Source of the DNA: DAOUCV01 sp034432095
GTDB taxonomy: Bacteria > Chloroflexota > Dehalococcoidia > Dehalococcoidales > UBA2162
Length of the DNA stretch: 32,530 nt
Direction: 5' to 3'
Assembly (NCBI GenBank): GCA_034432095.1
Contig: DAOUCV010000056.1
Location: 1 to 32,530 of the forward strand
The notes under the pieces were generated by a model. That model saw nothing but the letters and a program-made list of their open reading frames with translations, was not told where the DNA came from and ran no database searches. Positions 15,585-24,283 of this stretch are shown one piece after another. Each line of letters opens with the position of its first letter. The first letter of the stretch is position 1. The position numbers and the translations under genes are program-made.

Positions 15585-15595
15585 AAAGGAGAGCC

Positions 15596-15814
15596 GTGGA
15601 ATACAAGGTTGAGAAAAAGAGCGCCCCGGGCAGAGAAGAGGTGGAAGTGCTCGGGGAGACCTTTGAGAAAGGTAAACCAGCAGACCCGGAGCTCGGAAAA
15701 TGGCGACAGAAACTGGTGACGAGAAAGGAGAAGCTGAGATATCTCGAGACCGGTGAGAGATATTGGTTTGGGAAAGAATGGTATGGTAGCGAGAAGAGAA
15801 AGAACCCGGCTTAA
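15596..15814 (+). CDS. 72-residue conserved-looking protein of unknown function within the C1 cluster
   Basis: A small ORF starts at GTG (15596-15598), 11 bases after folD and right behind AAAGGAGAG, and ends 11 bases before acsD; both junctions look like real operon spacing. The product (starts MEYKVEKKSAPGREE) is highly charged, rich in Lys and Glu, and contains an aromatic stretch near the C-terminus (RYWFGKEWYG). It has no cysteines, no signal peptide and no membrane segment. I do not recognise a family. Its position between folD and the corrinoid protein gene suggests a small accessory or assembly partner of folate or CODH/ACS enzymes. That is only guilt by association. Confidence 0.7.
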   Translation: MEYKVEKKSAPGREEVEVLGETFEKGKPADPELGKWRQKLVTRKEKLRYLETGERYWFGKEWYGSEKRKNPA

Positions 15815-15825
15815 GGGAGGCAACA

Positions 15826-16770
15826 ATGGCAATCGAGATTCCGAAGACGTCGTATAGCGGGAAAATAAGAGAGGTAACTCTGGGTAAAGGGGATAAGGCT
15901 GTAACCGTTGGCGGGGAGACATCTTATCCCTTTCATCTTTTTGAAGGTGAGATGCCCCACCCTCCCCGAATCGCTATGGAGGTCTGGGACTGTTCGCCTG
16001 AGGAGTGGCCCGAAGCCGCCCTTGAACCTTTTGCCGGGGTAACCGATGACCCTGTTGCCTGGGCAAAGAAGTGTATCGATGATTACGGAGCTGAGATGAT
16101 TGCCCTGCAGCTGATAAGCACTGACCCCAACGGGCTTAACCGCGGGCCTGAAGAAGCTGCCCAGCTTGTCAAGAAGGTGGCCGATGCTATTGATGTCCCC
16201 TTAATTGTCTGGGGGACGGGTAATGTGGATAAGGACTCCGAGGTTCTAAGACAGGTGGCTGAGGTTTGTCAGGAGAAGAATCTGATTATCGGCCCGGTTC
16301 AGGAAGGAAACTATAAGAGGCTCGGTGCTTCAGCCATTGGTTATCACCATACGGTGATTGCCTCAACACCGATAGACATAAATCTGGCTAAACAACTTAA
16401 TATCCTGCTGGGTAATCTAGGGCTTCCCGATAAGCAGATAGTAGTAGACCCGACTGTCAGCGGCATAGGTTACGGCATTGAGTACTGTTACTCGGTAATG
16501 GAGAGAATGAGGATGGCGGGGCTGACCCAGCAGGATGAGAAGCTCCAGTCCCCTATCATCTGTAATATAGCCAAGGAGGTCTGGAAGACCAAGGAAGTAA
16601 AAATTCCAGTGGAGGAGGACCCCAAGCTCGGTGATGTCAAGAAAAGGGGCATTTTAATGGAAGCAATGTCGGCTATGGTTCTGCTTCTAGCTGGAGCCGA
16701 TGTGTTAATTATGAGACACCCGGAAGCAATAAAGTTGATTAAAGAGATGATAGCCGAGTTGACGGCTTAA
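15826..16770 (+). CDS. acsD: Corrinoid iron-sulfur protein small subunit (ACDS delta)
   Basis: AcsD pairs with AcsC to form the corrinoid iron-sulfur protein that carries the methyl group from methyl-THF to acetyl-CoA synthase. The 314-residue product is a TIM-barrel of the CdhD/AcsD family: MAIEIPKTSYSGKIREV, the GGETSYPFHLFEGEMPHPP segment common to this family, PVAWAKKCIDDYGAEMIALQL, and the conserved IVVDPTVSGIGYGIEY. It starts at an ATG behind AAGGGAGG and lies 29 bases before cooS. Methanogen-type and acetogen-type members are alike at this level; the surrounding acsABCE set makes the acetogen-type role likely. Confidence 0.93.
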   Translation: MAIEIPKTSYSGKIREVTLGKGDKAVTVGGETSYPFHLFEGEMPHPPRIAMEVWDCSPEEWPEAALEPFAGVTDDPVAWAKKCIDDYGAEMIALQLISTDPNGLNRGPEEAAQLVKKVADAIDVPLIVWGTGNVDKDSEVLRQVAEVCQEKNLIIGPVQEGNYKRLGASAIGYHHTVIASTPIDINLAKQLNILLGNLGLPDKQIVVDPTVSGIGYGIEYCYSVMERMRMAGLTQQDEKLQSPIICNIAKEVWKTKEVKIPVEEDPKLGDVKKRGILMEAMSAMVLLLAGADVLIMRHPEAIKLIKEMIAELTA

Positions 16771-16799
16771 CAGAATAGAATCGAAGGTAGGTGATAAAG

Positions 16800-18767
16800 A
16801 TGGCGGAGAACGAAATCAAGAGTATTGACCAGGCTACCATTGAGATGATAGAGAAAGCGGCTAGTGACGGATGTAATATCGCCTTTGATAGAGCTGAAGC
16901 GCTAAAGCCCTGTCCAATAGGTTCTGTCGGCAGTTGCTGTAAGAACTGTGGTATGGGGCCCTGTCGGATACCGCTGGCCAAAGGTAAAGAAGAGACCCCT
17001 GAGGAGAAAAAGAAGCGGCGGGGCATCTGCGGGGCTACCGCTGAGACTATCGCTGCCCGTAATTTCATCAGGATGATAGCCGGCGGAGCGGCGGCGCACT
17101 CTGACCACGGCCGCGGAGTAGCCGAGCTCTTCCTGGCCGTAGCCAGGGGAGAAGCATCCGGCTATGAGATTAAGGACGAGCAGAAACTACTTCAGCTTGC
17201 TCTTGACTTGGGTGTGGAGATTGGCGACCGTAGTAATAAGGAAATAGCTCTTGACATTGGTCAGATTGCTCTGGCTGAGTTCGGTAAGCAGGAGGGAGAG
17301 CTCCTGTTCTTACGACGGGCACCGCTAAAACGCCAGGAGCTCTGGAGGCGAGAAGGGGTTGCCCCACGGGGTATTGACCGTGAGGTGGTGGAAATAATGC
17401 ACCGCACTCATATCGGTGTTGACCAGGACTACCAGAACCTGCTCAAGCAGGGGGTCAGGGCAGCACTAGCTGATGGCTGGGGAGGTAGTATGATTGCTAC
17501 CGAGCTTCAGGACATCCTATTCGGTACGCCGGCGCCTCTGCTGAGCCAGGTAAACTTGGGAGTGCTCAAGGAAGACGAGGTAAACATTATTATTCACGGT
17601 CACGAACCGCTCCTTTCTGAAATGGTTGTTGCTGTGGCTCAGGAGCCTAAGATGGTAGAGCTGGCTAAATCTAAAGGGGCTAAAGGGATAAACCTGGCCG
17701 GAATCTGCTGTACCGCCAATGAGGTATTGATGCGCCACGGAATACCTCTAGCCGGCAACTTCTTACAACAGGAGCTGGCGATCGTGACCGGGGCAGTTGA
17801 TGCCATGGTGGTGGATATCCAGTGCATTATGGAATCCCTGCCGGATATCGCCCAGTGCTATCATACCAAGGTTATTACCACTTCACCTAAAGCTAAGATA
17901 AAAGGTGCCCTCCATATTGAATTCAATGAGCACAGGGCTGTGGAGTCAGCCAGCGAGATAGTGAGGACGGCGATTGAGAACTTCCCCAACAGGGGCGGTA
18001 ATGTCCGGATTCCCAAAGAGAAGCAGGACCTTATTGCCGGCTTCAGCCATGAGACCATCAACTATCTGCTGGGCGGCCTGTTCCGGGCTTCCTACCGACC
18101 ATTGAACGATAATATCATCAACGGTCGAATCAGGGGGGTGGCTGGTGTTGTCGGTTGCAATAACCCCCGGGTTACGCACGACGATGTTCACGTTAGAATG
18201 ATTAAGGAACTTATAAAGAACGATGTGCTGGTAATTCAAACGGGTTGTAGCGCTATGGCTGCTGCCAAGGCAGGACTCCTGCTTCCAGAGGCGGCAGCAC
18301 AGTATGCTGGTGAGGGGCTGGCTTCTGTATGTGAGACGGTAGGTATCCCGCCGGTACTTCACATGGGTGCCTGTGTGGATAACAGCCGTATCCTGATGGC
18401 GGCGACGGCTATGGTCAAGGATGGTGGTCTCGGTGATGACATCAGCGACCTGCCGGTGGCCGGGGCTGCCCCTGAGTGGATGAGCGAAAAGGCAATCTCC
18501 ATCGGGCAGTACTTTGTCGCCTCCGGGGTATTCACGGTGTTTGGGGTGACCTGGCCTACTACAGGCAGTAAGGAAGTAACCGATTTCCTGTTCAAGGATA
18601 TGGAGGAGAAATACGGTGGTAAGTGGGCTTTTGAACCAGACCCCATTAAGGCGGCCCACATGATGATTGAACATATTGATAAGAGGCGCAAGGCTTTAGG
18701 CATTGATAAGGCTAGAGAGAGGGTGCTCTATGATATGGCGATGAGGCGGGAGTTGGATGCGGTCTAA
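16800..18767 (+). CDS. acsA: Ni-containing anaerobic carbon monoxide dehydrogenase catalytic subunit
   Basis: This CooS-type homodimeric enzyme interconverts CO2 and CO and supplies CO to AcsB. From the ATG at 16800 (preceded by GGTGAT) the product has 655 residues. The N-terminal cysteines at 38, 46, 47, 50, 55 and 77 (PCPIGSVGSCCKNCGMGPCR, then GICG) supply the B and D iron-sulfur clusters. C-cluster and active-site segments are visible: IIHGHEPLLSEM, GICCTANEVLMRHG, VDIQCIMESLPDIA, VGCNNPRVTHD, QTGCSAMAAAKAG and HMGACVDNSRI. A GTG three codons earlier is possible but unnecessary. No CooF ferredoxin is adjacent; the neighbours are the corrinoid and ACS subunits, pointing to the biosynthetic CODH/ACS complex rather than a stand-alone CO oxidiser. 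Confidence 0.97.
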   Translation: MAENEIKSIDQATIEMIEKAASDGCNIAFDRAEALKPCPIGSVGSCCKNCGMGPCRIPLAKGKEETPEEKKKRRGICGATAETIAARNFIRMIAGGAAAHSDHGRGVAELFLAVARGEASGYEIKDEQKLLQLALDLGVEIGDRSNKEIALDIGQIALAEFGKQEGELLFLRRAPLKRQELWRREGVAPRGIDREVVEIMHRTHIGVDQDYQNLLKQGVRAALADGWGGSMIATELQDILFGTPAPLLSQVNLGVLKEDEVNIIIHGHEPLLSEMVVAVAQEPKMVELAKSKGAKGINLAGICCTANEVLMRHGIPLAGNFLQQELAIVTGAVDAMVVDIQCIMESLPDIAQCYHTKVITTSPKAKIKGALHIEFNEHRAVESASEIVRTAIENFPNRGGNVRIPKEKQDLIAGFSHETINYLLGGLFRASYRPLNDNIINGRIRGVAGVVGCNNPRVTHDDVHVRMIKELIKNDVLVIQTGCSAMAAAKAGLLLPEAAAQYAGEGLASVCETVGIPPVLHMGACVDNSRILMAATAMVKDGGLGDDISDLPVAGAAPEWMSEKAISIGQYFVASGVFTVFGVTWPTTGSKEVTDFLFKDMEEKYGGKWAFEPDPIKAAHMMIEHIDKRRKALGIDKARERVLYDMAMRRELDAV

Positions 18768-18807
18768 GCACCGGGCTTACCGAAATTAAACGGAGGGTTT
18801 AAGAGAG

Positions 18808-21015
18808 ATGTCTAAGATAATTGCATCAGCAGCGATTAGAGGGGCGCATAAGATTGTAGACCGGGCTGATAAAAAGTGGCAGCAGGCAATGGACAGGTGG
18901 GGAGCCAATGAACCGGTTGGTTTTCCGAATACTGCCTATTACCTGCCCGTAATCTACGGCATATTAGGCATTAAGGTAGAAAAACTTGGTGATATGGAGG
19001 AGGTACTAAAAAAGTGCAAATCCATACTGCCGCCAATGGTGAGGGAAACTCACCCGCTCCCCTATCTGGGGCCAGCCCTGGACGCTGGCATGGCAACCCT
19101 CTTTGCTGAGGAAATAATCGAAGCCATTCGGTATCTGGAGCAGCCAGATTTTTACACAAAGCAGGAAGATATTACTGAGAATAACATCTGGCTGGGTGCC
19201 GCCGATGATATCATCCTCAGAAGGAGGGGCATTGAGTTTGTTGATGGCACTGCTCCCGGCTTTGCTGCCATACTTGGTGCGGCACCTACCAATGAGATAG
19301 CCGTCAAAATAGCTCAGGAACTCCAGCAGAAGAACCTGTATGTGTTTATGGCGGCTGAATATAACGGCAAGAGATTTGCTGAGCAGCTTGTCGAGGCTGG
19401 GGTGCAGATTGGGTGGCCGACCCGGCTGGTCTCCTTCGGCCCCGATGTAAGCGCTACAGTTTTTGCTATGGGCTTCGCCACCAGAGCGGCAATGTCCTTT
19501 GGCGGCATTGAAGCTGGCGATTTCAGGAAAATCCTCATCTATAATAAGGACCGAATCTTTGCCTTTGCCTTGCCTTTGGGCTATGTTACTGATGAATGGT
19601 ATGCCAATGCTGCCGGGGCAATCAACTGGGGATTCCCGGTCATCGCTGATACGCCGATACCCGAAATCCTGCCTACCGGGGTATGCACCTATGAGCATGT
19701 CGTGTCCAATGTGCCCCACGATAAAATTGTATCCAGAGCCGTAGAAGTAAGGGGACTCAAGGTTACGGTGGCTGAGGTGCCGATTCCTCTTGCCTACGGT
19801 GCTGCCTTTGATGGCGAGAGGGTTCGGGGCGAAGATATCTATCTGGAGTGCGGTGGAGGCAGAACGCCAATGGTGGAGTGGGTTACCAGCAAGCGGATGG
19901 ATGAAGTTGAGGACGGAAAGATTGAAGTGTTCGGGCCTGAGATAACTGACGTCCCTCCTGGTTCCAGACTGCCCTTGGCTATCGTTGTTGAAGTTGCCGG
20001 GAGAGCGATGCAGGAGGACTACGAGCCTATTCTGGAGCGTCAGATTCATCATCTTATCAACTACGCTCAAGGACTGATGCACATTGGACAGAGGGATATC
20101 GCCTGGCTGCGAGTGAGTAAGCAGGCGGTAGAAAAGGGCTTTAAACTCTCTCACATCGGGGTTATTCTCCACGCCAAACTGCACCAGGATTTTGGCCGGA
20201 TATTTGATAAGATGCAGGTCAAACTCTATACCAGGGAAGATGATGTGAAGAAGATAGCGGAGAAAGCTAGGGCAGTATATGCAGAGAGAGATGCCCGGAT
20301 TGAGGGCATGACCGACGAAACTACTGACATCTATTATTCGTGCACTCTATGTCAGTCCTTCGCTCCCAGCCATGTTTGCGTCATCAGCCCTGAAAGAACC
20401 GGGCTCTGCGGTTCCTATAACTGGATGGACTGTAAAGCTGCCTATGAGATTAATCCCACCGGACCTAACCAACCAGTGGCGAAGGGTGAAGTTATCGATG
20501 CCAAACTGGGGCAGTGGAAAGGGGTAAACGAGTTTGTCAAAAAGGCTTCCCGAGGTAAGATAGACCACTATAACTTCTACAGTATTGTGAATGACCCCAT
20601 GACTACCTGTGGCTGCTGTGAGTGTATCGCCGCTGTCCTCCCCCTGTGCAACGGGATAATGACGGTAAATCGTGAATATACGGGTGAAACTCCCTGCGGG
20701 ATGAAGTTCACCACTCTAGCCGGGACCATTGGTGGTGGCTTGAGCACCCCTGGCTTTGTTGGACACGGCAAATACAATATCTGCCAGAGAAAGTACCTTA
20801 TCGGTGACGGCGGCTTGTTAAGAATGGTCTGGATGCCCAAGATGCTGAAGGAGGAAATTGGCGAGCGAATTAAAGTCAGGGCTGCGGAGATGGGTGTACC
20901 CAACCTTCTCGATATGATTGCTGATGAAACGGTGGGGGTTACTGAGGAGGCGATTCTTCCCTTCCTGCAGGAGAAAGGGCACCCCGCCCTCAGTATGCCG
21001 CCAATACTGGGCTAG
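18808..21015 (+). CDS. acsB: Acetyl-CoA synthase (CODH/ACS beta subunit)
   Basis: AcsB condenses CO, a methyl group from the corrinoid protein, and CoA at the nickel A-cluster. The 735-residue product includes the N-terminal CODH-contact domain, so it is the bacterial AcsB form, not the shorter archaeal CdhC. The A-cluster cysteines are complete: C512, C515, C524 and C534 (CTLCQSFAPSHVC and GLCG) bind the cubane, and C601-G602-C603 (TTCGCCEC) holds the distal nickel. Their spacing matches Moorella AcsB with an offset of 6 residues. GGAGGG lies upstream of the ATG. A long open frame opposite this gene (19006-20184) is a shadow. Confidence 0.98.
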   Translation: MSKIIASAAIRGAHKIVDRADKKWQQAMDRWGANEPVGFPNTAYYLPVIYGILGIKVEKLGDMEEVLKKCKSILPPMVRETHPLPYLGPALDAGMATLFAEEIIEAIRYLEQPDFYTKQEDITENNIWLGAADDIILRRRGIEFVDGTAPGFAAILGAAPTNEIAVKIAQELQQKNLYVFMAAEYNGKRFAEQLVEAGVQIGWPTRLVSFGPDVSATVFAMGFATRAAMSFGGIEAGDFRKILIYNKDRIFAFALPLGYVTDEWYANAAGAINWGFPVIADTPIPEILPTGVCTYEHVVSNVPHDKIVSRAVEVRGLKVTVAEVPIPLAYGAAFDGERVRGEDIYLECGGGRTPMVEWVTSKRMDEVEDGKIEVFGPEITDVPPGSRLPLAIVVEVAGRAMQEDYEPILERQIHHLINYAQGLMHIGQRDIAWLRVSKQAVEKGFKLSHIGVILHAKLHQDFGRIFDKMQVKLYTREDDVKKIAEKARAVYAERDARIEGMTDETTDIYYSCTLCQSFAPSHVCVISPERTGLCGSYNWMDCKAAYEINPTGPNQPVAKGEVIDAKLGQWKGVNEFVKKASRGKIDHYNFYSIVNDPMTTCGCCECIAAVLPLCNGIMTVNREYTGETPCGMKFTTLAGTIGGGLSTPGFVGHGKYNICQRKYLIGDGGLLRMVWMPKMLKEEIGERIKVRAAEMGVPNLLDMIADETVGVTEEAILPFLQEKGHPALSMPPILG

Positions 21016-21073
21016 GAGAGGATTTCTTGGGACTAGCGGTATTTGAAAAAAACTCGGGAAGGGGGTATAAGAG

Positions 21074-22420
21074 ATGCCACTTACGGGAATAGCGATATTT
21101 AAATTACTGCCCAAAACCAACTGTAAGAAGTGCGGCGAGCCAACCTGTCTTGCCTTTGCCATGAAACTGGCCGCCGGAAAAGCCGAACTGAGTCTTTGTC
21201 CTGATGTTTCTGAGGAAGCGAAGGCCCAACTGCAAGAGGCATCAGCACCCCCTATCCGGCAGGTCACTATTGGCGTTGGCGATAGGGCATTGAAGGTTGG
21301 TGGCGAGACGGTTATGTTCCGCCATGAAAAGAGGTTTGAAAACCCTCCTGGTCTGGCTCTCCTCATCAAGGATACTATGGCAGACTCTGAGGTTGATGCC
21401 AGATTGGAGAGATTTAAACGCCTCCAGTATCAGAGGGTAGGTCTTACTCTTCGTCCTGAGCTGATAGCCATAAAGGACGAGTCAGGAGATGCCGGCAAAT
21501 TTGCGGCACTAGTCAATAAAGTGAAGCAGAATAGTGATGCTAACATTATTCTGATGAGCACCAATCCTGATGTTCTGGCGGCTGGCGTAGCGGCTTGTGC
21601 TGACCGAAGACCGCTGGTATACGCAGCGACTAAGGATAACCTGAGCCGTGTGGCTGATTTAGCCAAGCAGAATTCATGTCCAGTAGCCGTAAAAGCCTCT
21701 GGTCTTGAGGAAGCTGCTGACCTGACGACCAAATTAGGCGAGTCCGGTATAAATGACATTATTATTGATTCGGGGGCAAGAACCGTCCGCCAGGCGTTTG
21801 AGAACCAGATAATCATCAGGAGTGCTGCCTTAACCAAGAAGTTTCGGCCTCTGGGCTTCCCTACTATTGTTTTCCCTTCGGAAATGACTGATAACCCAAT
21901 GAAGGAAGCCGTGATTGCCTCTATGTTTATCGCCAAGTACGGTGGGATTATCGTGCTCTCCGATTTTCAGGGAGAAAGCCTGTTCCCTCTGCTCGTGGAA
22001 AGACTGAATATCTATACTGACCCCCAGCGGCCGTTAGCCACCACTCAGGGGATCTATGAAATTGGCAGTCCCAACGAAAATTCGCCGGTGCTCATCACCA
22101 GCAACTTTTCCCTCACCTACTTTATTGTCTCTGGTGAGATAGAAAACAGCAAGGTTCCAAGCTGGCTTCTGGTTATGGATACTGAAGGGCTCTCGGTTAT
22201 GACCGCCTGGGCTGCCGGGAAATTCGTGGCGGATGCTATCGGACCATTTGTGAAGAAGAGCGGGATTACGGACAAGGTTAAACACCGCAAGCTGGTAATC
22301 CCGGGGTATGCGGCGGCGGAGAGCGGGGGGTTAGAAGAGGAATTACCTGGCTGGGAAATTCTGGTTGGTCCCAGAGAGGGGGCACATATACCAGCCTATC
22401 TGAAGATGTGGAAACCATAG
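21074..22420 (+). CDS. acsC: Corrinoid iron-sulfur protein large subunit (ACDS gamma)
   Basis: AcsC carries the [4Fe-4S] cluster and binds cobalamin together with AcsD. The N-terminal cluster motif has cysteines at 17, 20, 25 and 42 (TNCKKCGEPTC, then LCPD). A TIM-barrel follows, starting near VGDRALKVGGETVMFRHEKRF, and the C-terminal Rossmann-like cobalamin-binding domain includes LLVMDTEGLSVMTAWAAGKF and ends GWEILVGPREGAHIPAYLK. At 448 residues the length is normal. AAGGGGG precedes the ATG. The stop is 8 bases before the acsE start. Confidence 0.96.
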   Translation: MPLTGIAIFKLLPKTNCKKCGEPTCLAFAMKLAAGKAELSLCPDVSEEAKAQLQEASAPPIRQVTIGVGDRALKVGGETVMFRHEKRFENPPGLALLIKDTMADSEVDARLERFKRLQYQRVGLTLRPELIAIKDESGDAGKFAALVNKVKQNSDANIILMSTNPDVLAAGVAACADRRPLVYAATKDNLSRVADLAKQNSCPVAVKASGLEEAADLTTKLGESGINDIIIDSGARTVRQAFENQIIIRSAALTKKFRPLGFPTIVFPSEMTDNPMKEAVIASMFIAKYGGIIVLSDFQGESLFPLLVERLNIYTDPQRPLATTQGIYEIGSPNENSPVLITSNFSLTYFIVSGEIENSKVPSWLLVMDTEGLSVMTAWAAGKFVADAIGPFVKKSGITDKVKHRKLVIPGYAAAESGGLEEELPGWEILVGPREGAHIPAYLKMWKP

Positions 22421-22428
22421 GGGGAAAG

Positions 22429-23307
22429 ATGATCCTTATTGCGGAAAATATAAATATCATGTCCAAGACTCTTGGACCGGCACTGAGGGAGAGAAACCCC
22501 AAGCCTATTCAGGAGATGGCCAAGGCTGAGGCTGAAGCCGGGGCAGATTACCTCGACTTAAATATTGGTCCGGCACGCAAAGCCGGGGATGAGATGATGG
22601 AATGGGTGGTCAAAACAGTGCAGGAAGTCACCGACTTGCCACTATCCCTTGATACCACCAATCCGGTGGCTATGGAGGCTGGATTGAAAGCCTGCAAAAG
22701 CAAAGCCCTGATTAATTCTATTTCCCTTCAGCCCGATAGGTTAGAGGCGGAGCTACCCCTGGTCAAGAAATACAATGCTGATATGATTGGGTTATTGTGG
22801 GGTACCGAGGGAATGCCCAGAGATGCCAATGAGAGGTGTATGCTGGCTGTTGACCTAGTCTATAAAGCCAATGAAATGGGTATCCCTAATGAGAACATCT
22901 GGATTGACCCGATAGCGAGCCCGGTATCAGTGGAAATAAACCAAGTGAAATCCTGCGTGGAATTTATGAGCATGCTGAATGACATTGCCCCCGGGTGTAA
23001 GTCTACGGTGGGGCTATCCAATGTTTCTAATGGCACTCCCGCCAACCTCAGGCCAATGCTGAATCGGACCTATCTGATAATGCTGATGAGGTACGGGCTT
23101 TACTCAGCTATAGTTGATATTTTTGACACCGAACTGGTGAAGATAGCCAGAGGCGGAATGCCAGAGATTGTTAACCTGGTGTATCGGGTAATGGATGGCG
23201 AGAAGCCCGACCTTACCTCACTGAGTCCGAAAGAGGTAGAGTATGTAAAAACGGTCAGGGTTCTTACCGGTGAATCGCTCTATTCCCATTCCTGGCTTGA
23301 GATATAA
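22429..23307 (+). CDS. acsE: Methyl-THF:corrinoid iron-sulfur protein methyltransferase
   Basis: AcsE transfers the methyl group from 5-methyl-THF to the Co(I) corrinoid of AcsCD, joining the folate branch to acetyl-CoA synthesis. It is a pterin-binding TIM-barrel: MILIAENINIMSKTLGPALR, AGADYLDLNIGPARK, LPLSLDTTNP and GLSNVSNG. I place the start at the ATG 22429-22431, behind AGGGGGAAAG; an upstream in-frame ATG at 22408 would overlap acsC and adds nothing conserved. The 292-residue product is slightly longer than the 262-residue Moorella enzyme. It ends the acs block; an 82-base gap with no convincing promoter separates it from the hydrogenase genes. Confidence 0.93.
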   Translation: MILIAENINIMSKTLGPALRERNPKPIQEMAKAEAEAGADYLDLNIGPARKAGDEMMEWVVKTVQEVTDLPLSLDTTNPVAMEAGLKACKSKALINSISLQPDRLEAELPLVKKYNADMIGLLWGTEGMPRDANERCMLAVDLVYKANEMGIPNENIWIDPIASPVSVEINQVKSCVEFMSMLNDIAPGCKSTVGLSNVSNGTPANLRPMLNRTYLIMLMRYGLYSAIVDIFDTELVKIARGGMPEIVNLVYRVMDGEKPDLTSLSPKEVEYVKTVRVLTGESLYSHSWLEI

Positions 23308-23389
23308 TAAAAAAATACAGCTATTAAAAGTGTCTTGATTATAGGGGGTGAGGTTAATAGTAAACAATTTTGGAAAGAAAGGTAGTTAG

Positions 23390-24283
23390 ATGGTTAAGGA
23401 ACTGCCGATAGTCTGGTTGCAGGGAGCTGCCTGTACTGGGTGCACAATTTCTTTGCTGAATTCAGCCAGCCCTACCATCAAGAATATCCTTATTGACCAG
23501 GTAATTCCCGGAGTACACGTAAATCTGAGGTTCCATGCTACGGTAATGGCTGGCGCCGGTGAGCTAGCCATCGAGGAATTGGAGGACACGGCTAAGGAAA
23601 AGAAGGGGGAGTATGTCCTGATTGCTGAAGGAGCCATCCCCACGGCTACGGAGGCGGTATACGGCGCTATCGGGGAGCGGGATGGCAAGCCAGTCAGTAT
23701 GCAGACCAGACTGGAGGAGCTGGCTGGGAATGCGATGGCGGTTCTGGCGGTGGGCACCTGTGCCGCATTTGGTGGCATCCCGGCGGCGGCGCCTAATCCT
23801 ACCGGCTGTAAGCCGGTGAGTCAGATACTCAAGGCTAAGGGCATTGATAAACCACTGATAAATATTCCCGGCTGTCCCCCCCACCCTGACTGGATTGTTG
23901 GGACAATCGCCAGCATCTTATTGTACGGTCTGCCTAAAGCTGAAGACCTTGATGATAATCTGAGACCGTTAGCGTTCTACGGTAAGTTAATTCATGAAAA
24001 CTGTCCCCGTCGCGCCTACTTTGATGAAGGCAAGTTTGCCAAGAGACCCGGCGATGAGGGGTGTCTGTATGAACTTGGTTGCAAAGGACCGATAACCTAT
24101 GCTGATTGCCCTATAAGACGATGGAATAACGGAACGAACTGGGTTATCGGTGCCGGTGCTCCCTGTAATGGCTGCACCCAGCCTGAATTCCCCGAGCTGA
24201 CCTCACCTTTCTATGAGAAACTCAAGGATGTTGACCTGCCCGTCATTGGTGCTTACTGGCTGCCTGACAAGGAGAAGAAGTAG
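23390..24283 (+). CDS. [NiFe] hydrogenase small (electron-transfer) subunit
   Basis: It carries the iron-sulfur relay from the [NiFe] centre. Proximal cluster ligands are C15 and C18 (GAACTGCTIS), then VGTCAAFGG and IPGCPPHPDW. The C-terminal half contains the His/Cys distal motif (LIHENCPRR) and further cysteines (GCLYELGCKG, ADCPIRRWN, APCNGCTQPEFPEL), so three clusters are expected, as in group 1-like enzymes. Unlike periplasmic uptake hydrogenases it starts directly at MVKELPIVWLQG with no twin-arginine signal and ends without a membrane anchor, so it should be cytoplasmic. It overlaps the large-subunit start by one base. No hyp maturation genes or cytochrome b are nearby. The partner redox protein is unknown; metVF directly downstream is a candidate. 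Confidence 0.93.
   Translation: MVKELPIVWLQGAACTGCTISLLNSASPTIKNILIDQVIPGVHVNLRFHATVMAGAGELAIEELEDTAKEKKGEYVLIAEGAIPTATEAVYGAIGERDGKPVSMQTRLEELAGNAMAVLAVGTCAAFGGIPAAAPNPTGCKPVSQILKAKGIDKPLINIPGCPPHPDWIVGTIASILLYGLPKAEDLDDNLRPLAFYGKLIHENCPRRAYFDEGKFAKRPGDEGCLYELGCKGPITYADCPIRRWNNGTNWVIGAGAPCNGCTQPEFPELTSPFYEKLKDVDLPVIGAYWLPDKEKK

Noticed and set aside
17946..18674. 242-codon open frame opposite cooS
   Set aside because: Antisense to the conserved C-cluster region; composition rich in His, Arg and Ser with no motif. Treated as a shadow.
19006..20184. 392-codon open frame on the minus strand inside acsB
   Set aside because: It lies wholly opposite a gene with full A-cluster motifs, its protein has no recognisable domain, and it has the look of a codon-bias shadow.
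23308..23389. Promoter for the hydrogenase genes (TTGATT, 17 bases, TAGTAA)
   Set aside because: The -10 candidate matches consensus at only three positions; co-transcription with acsE is at least as likely.
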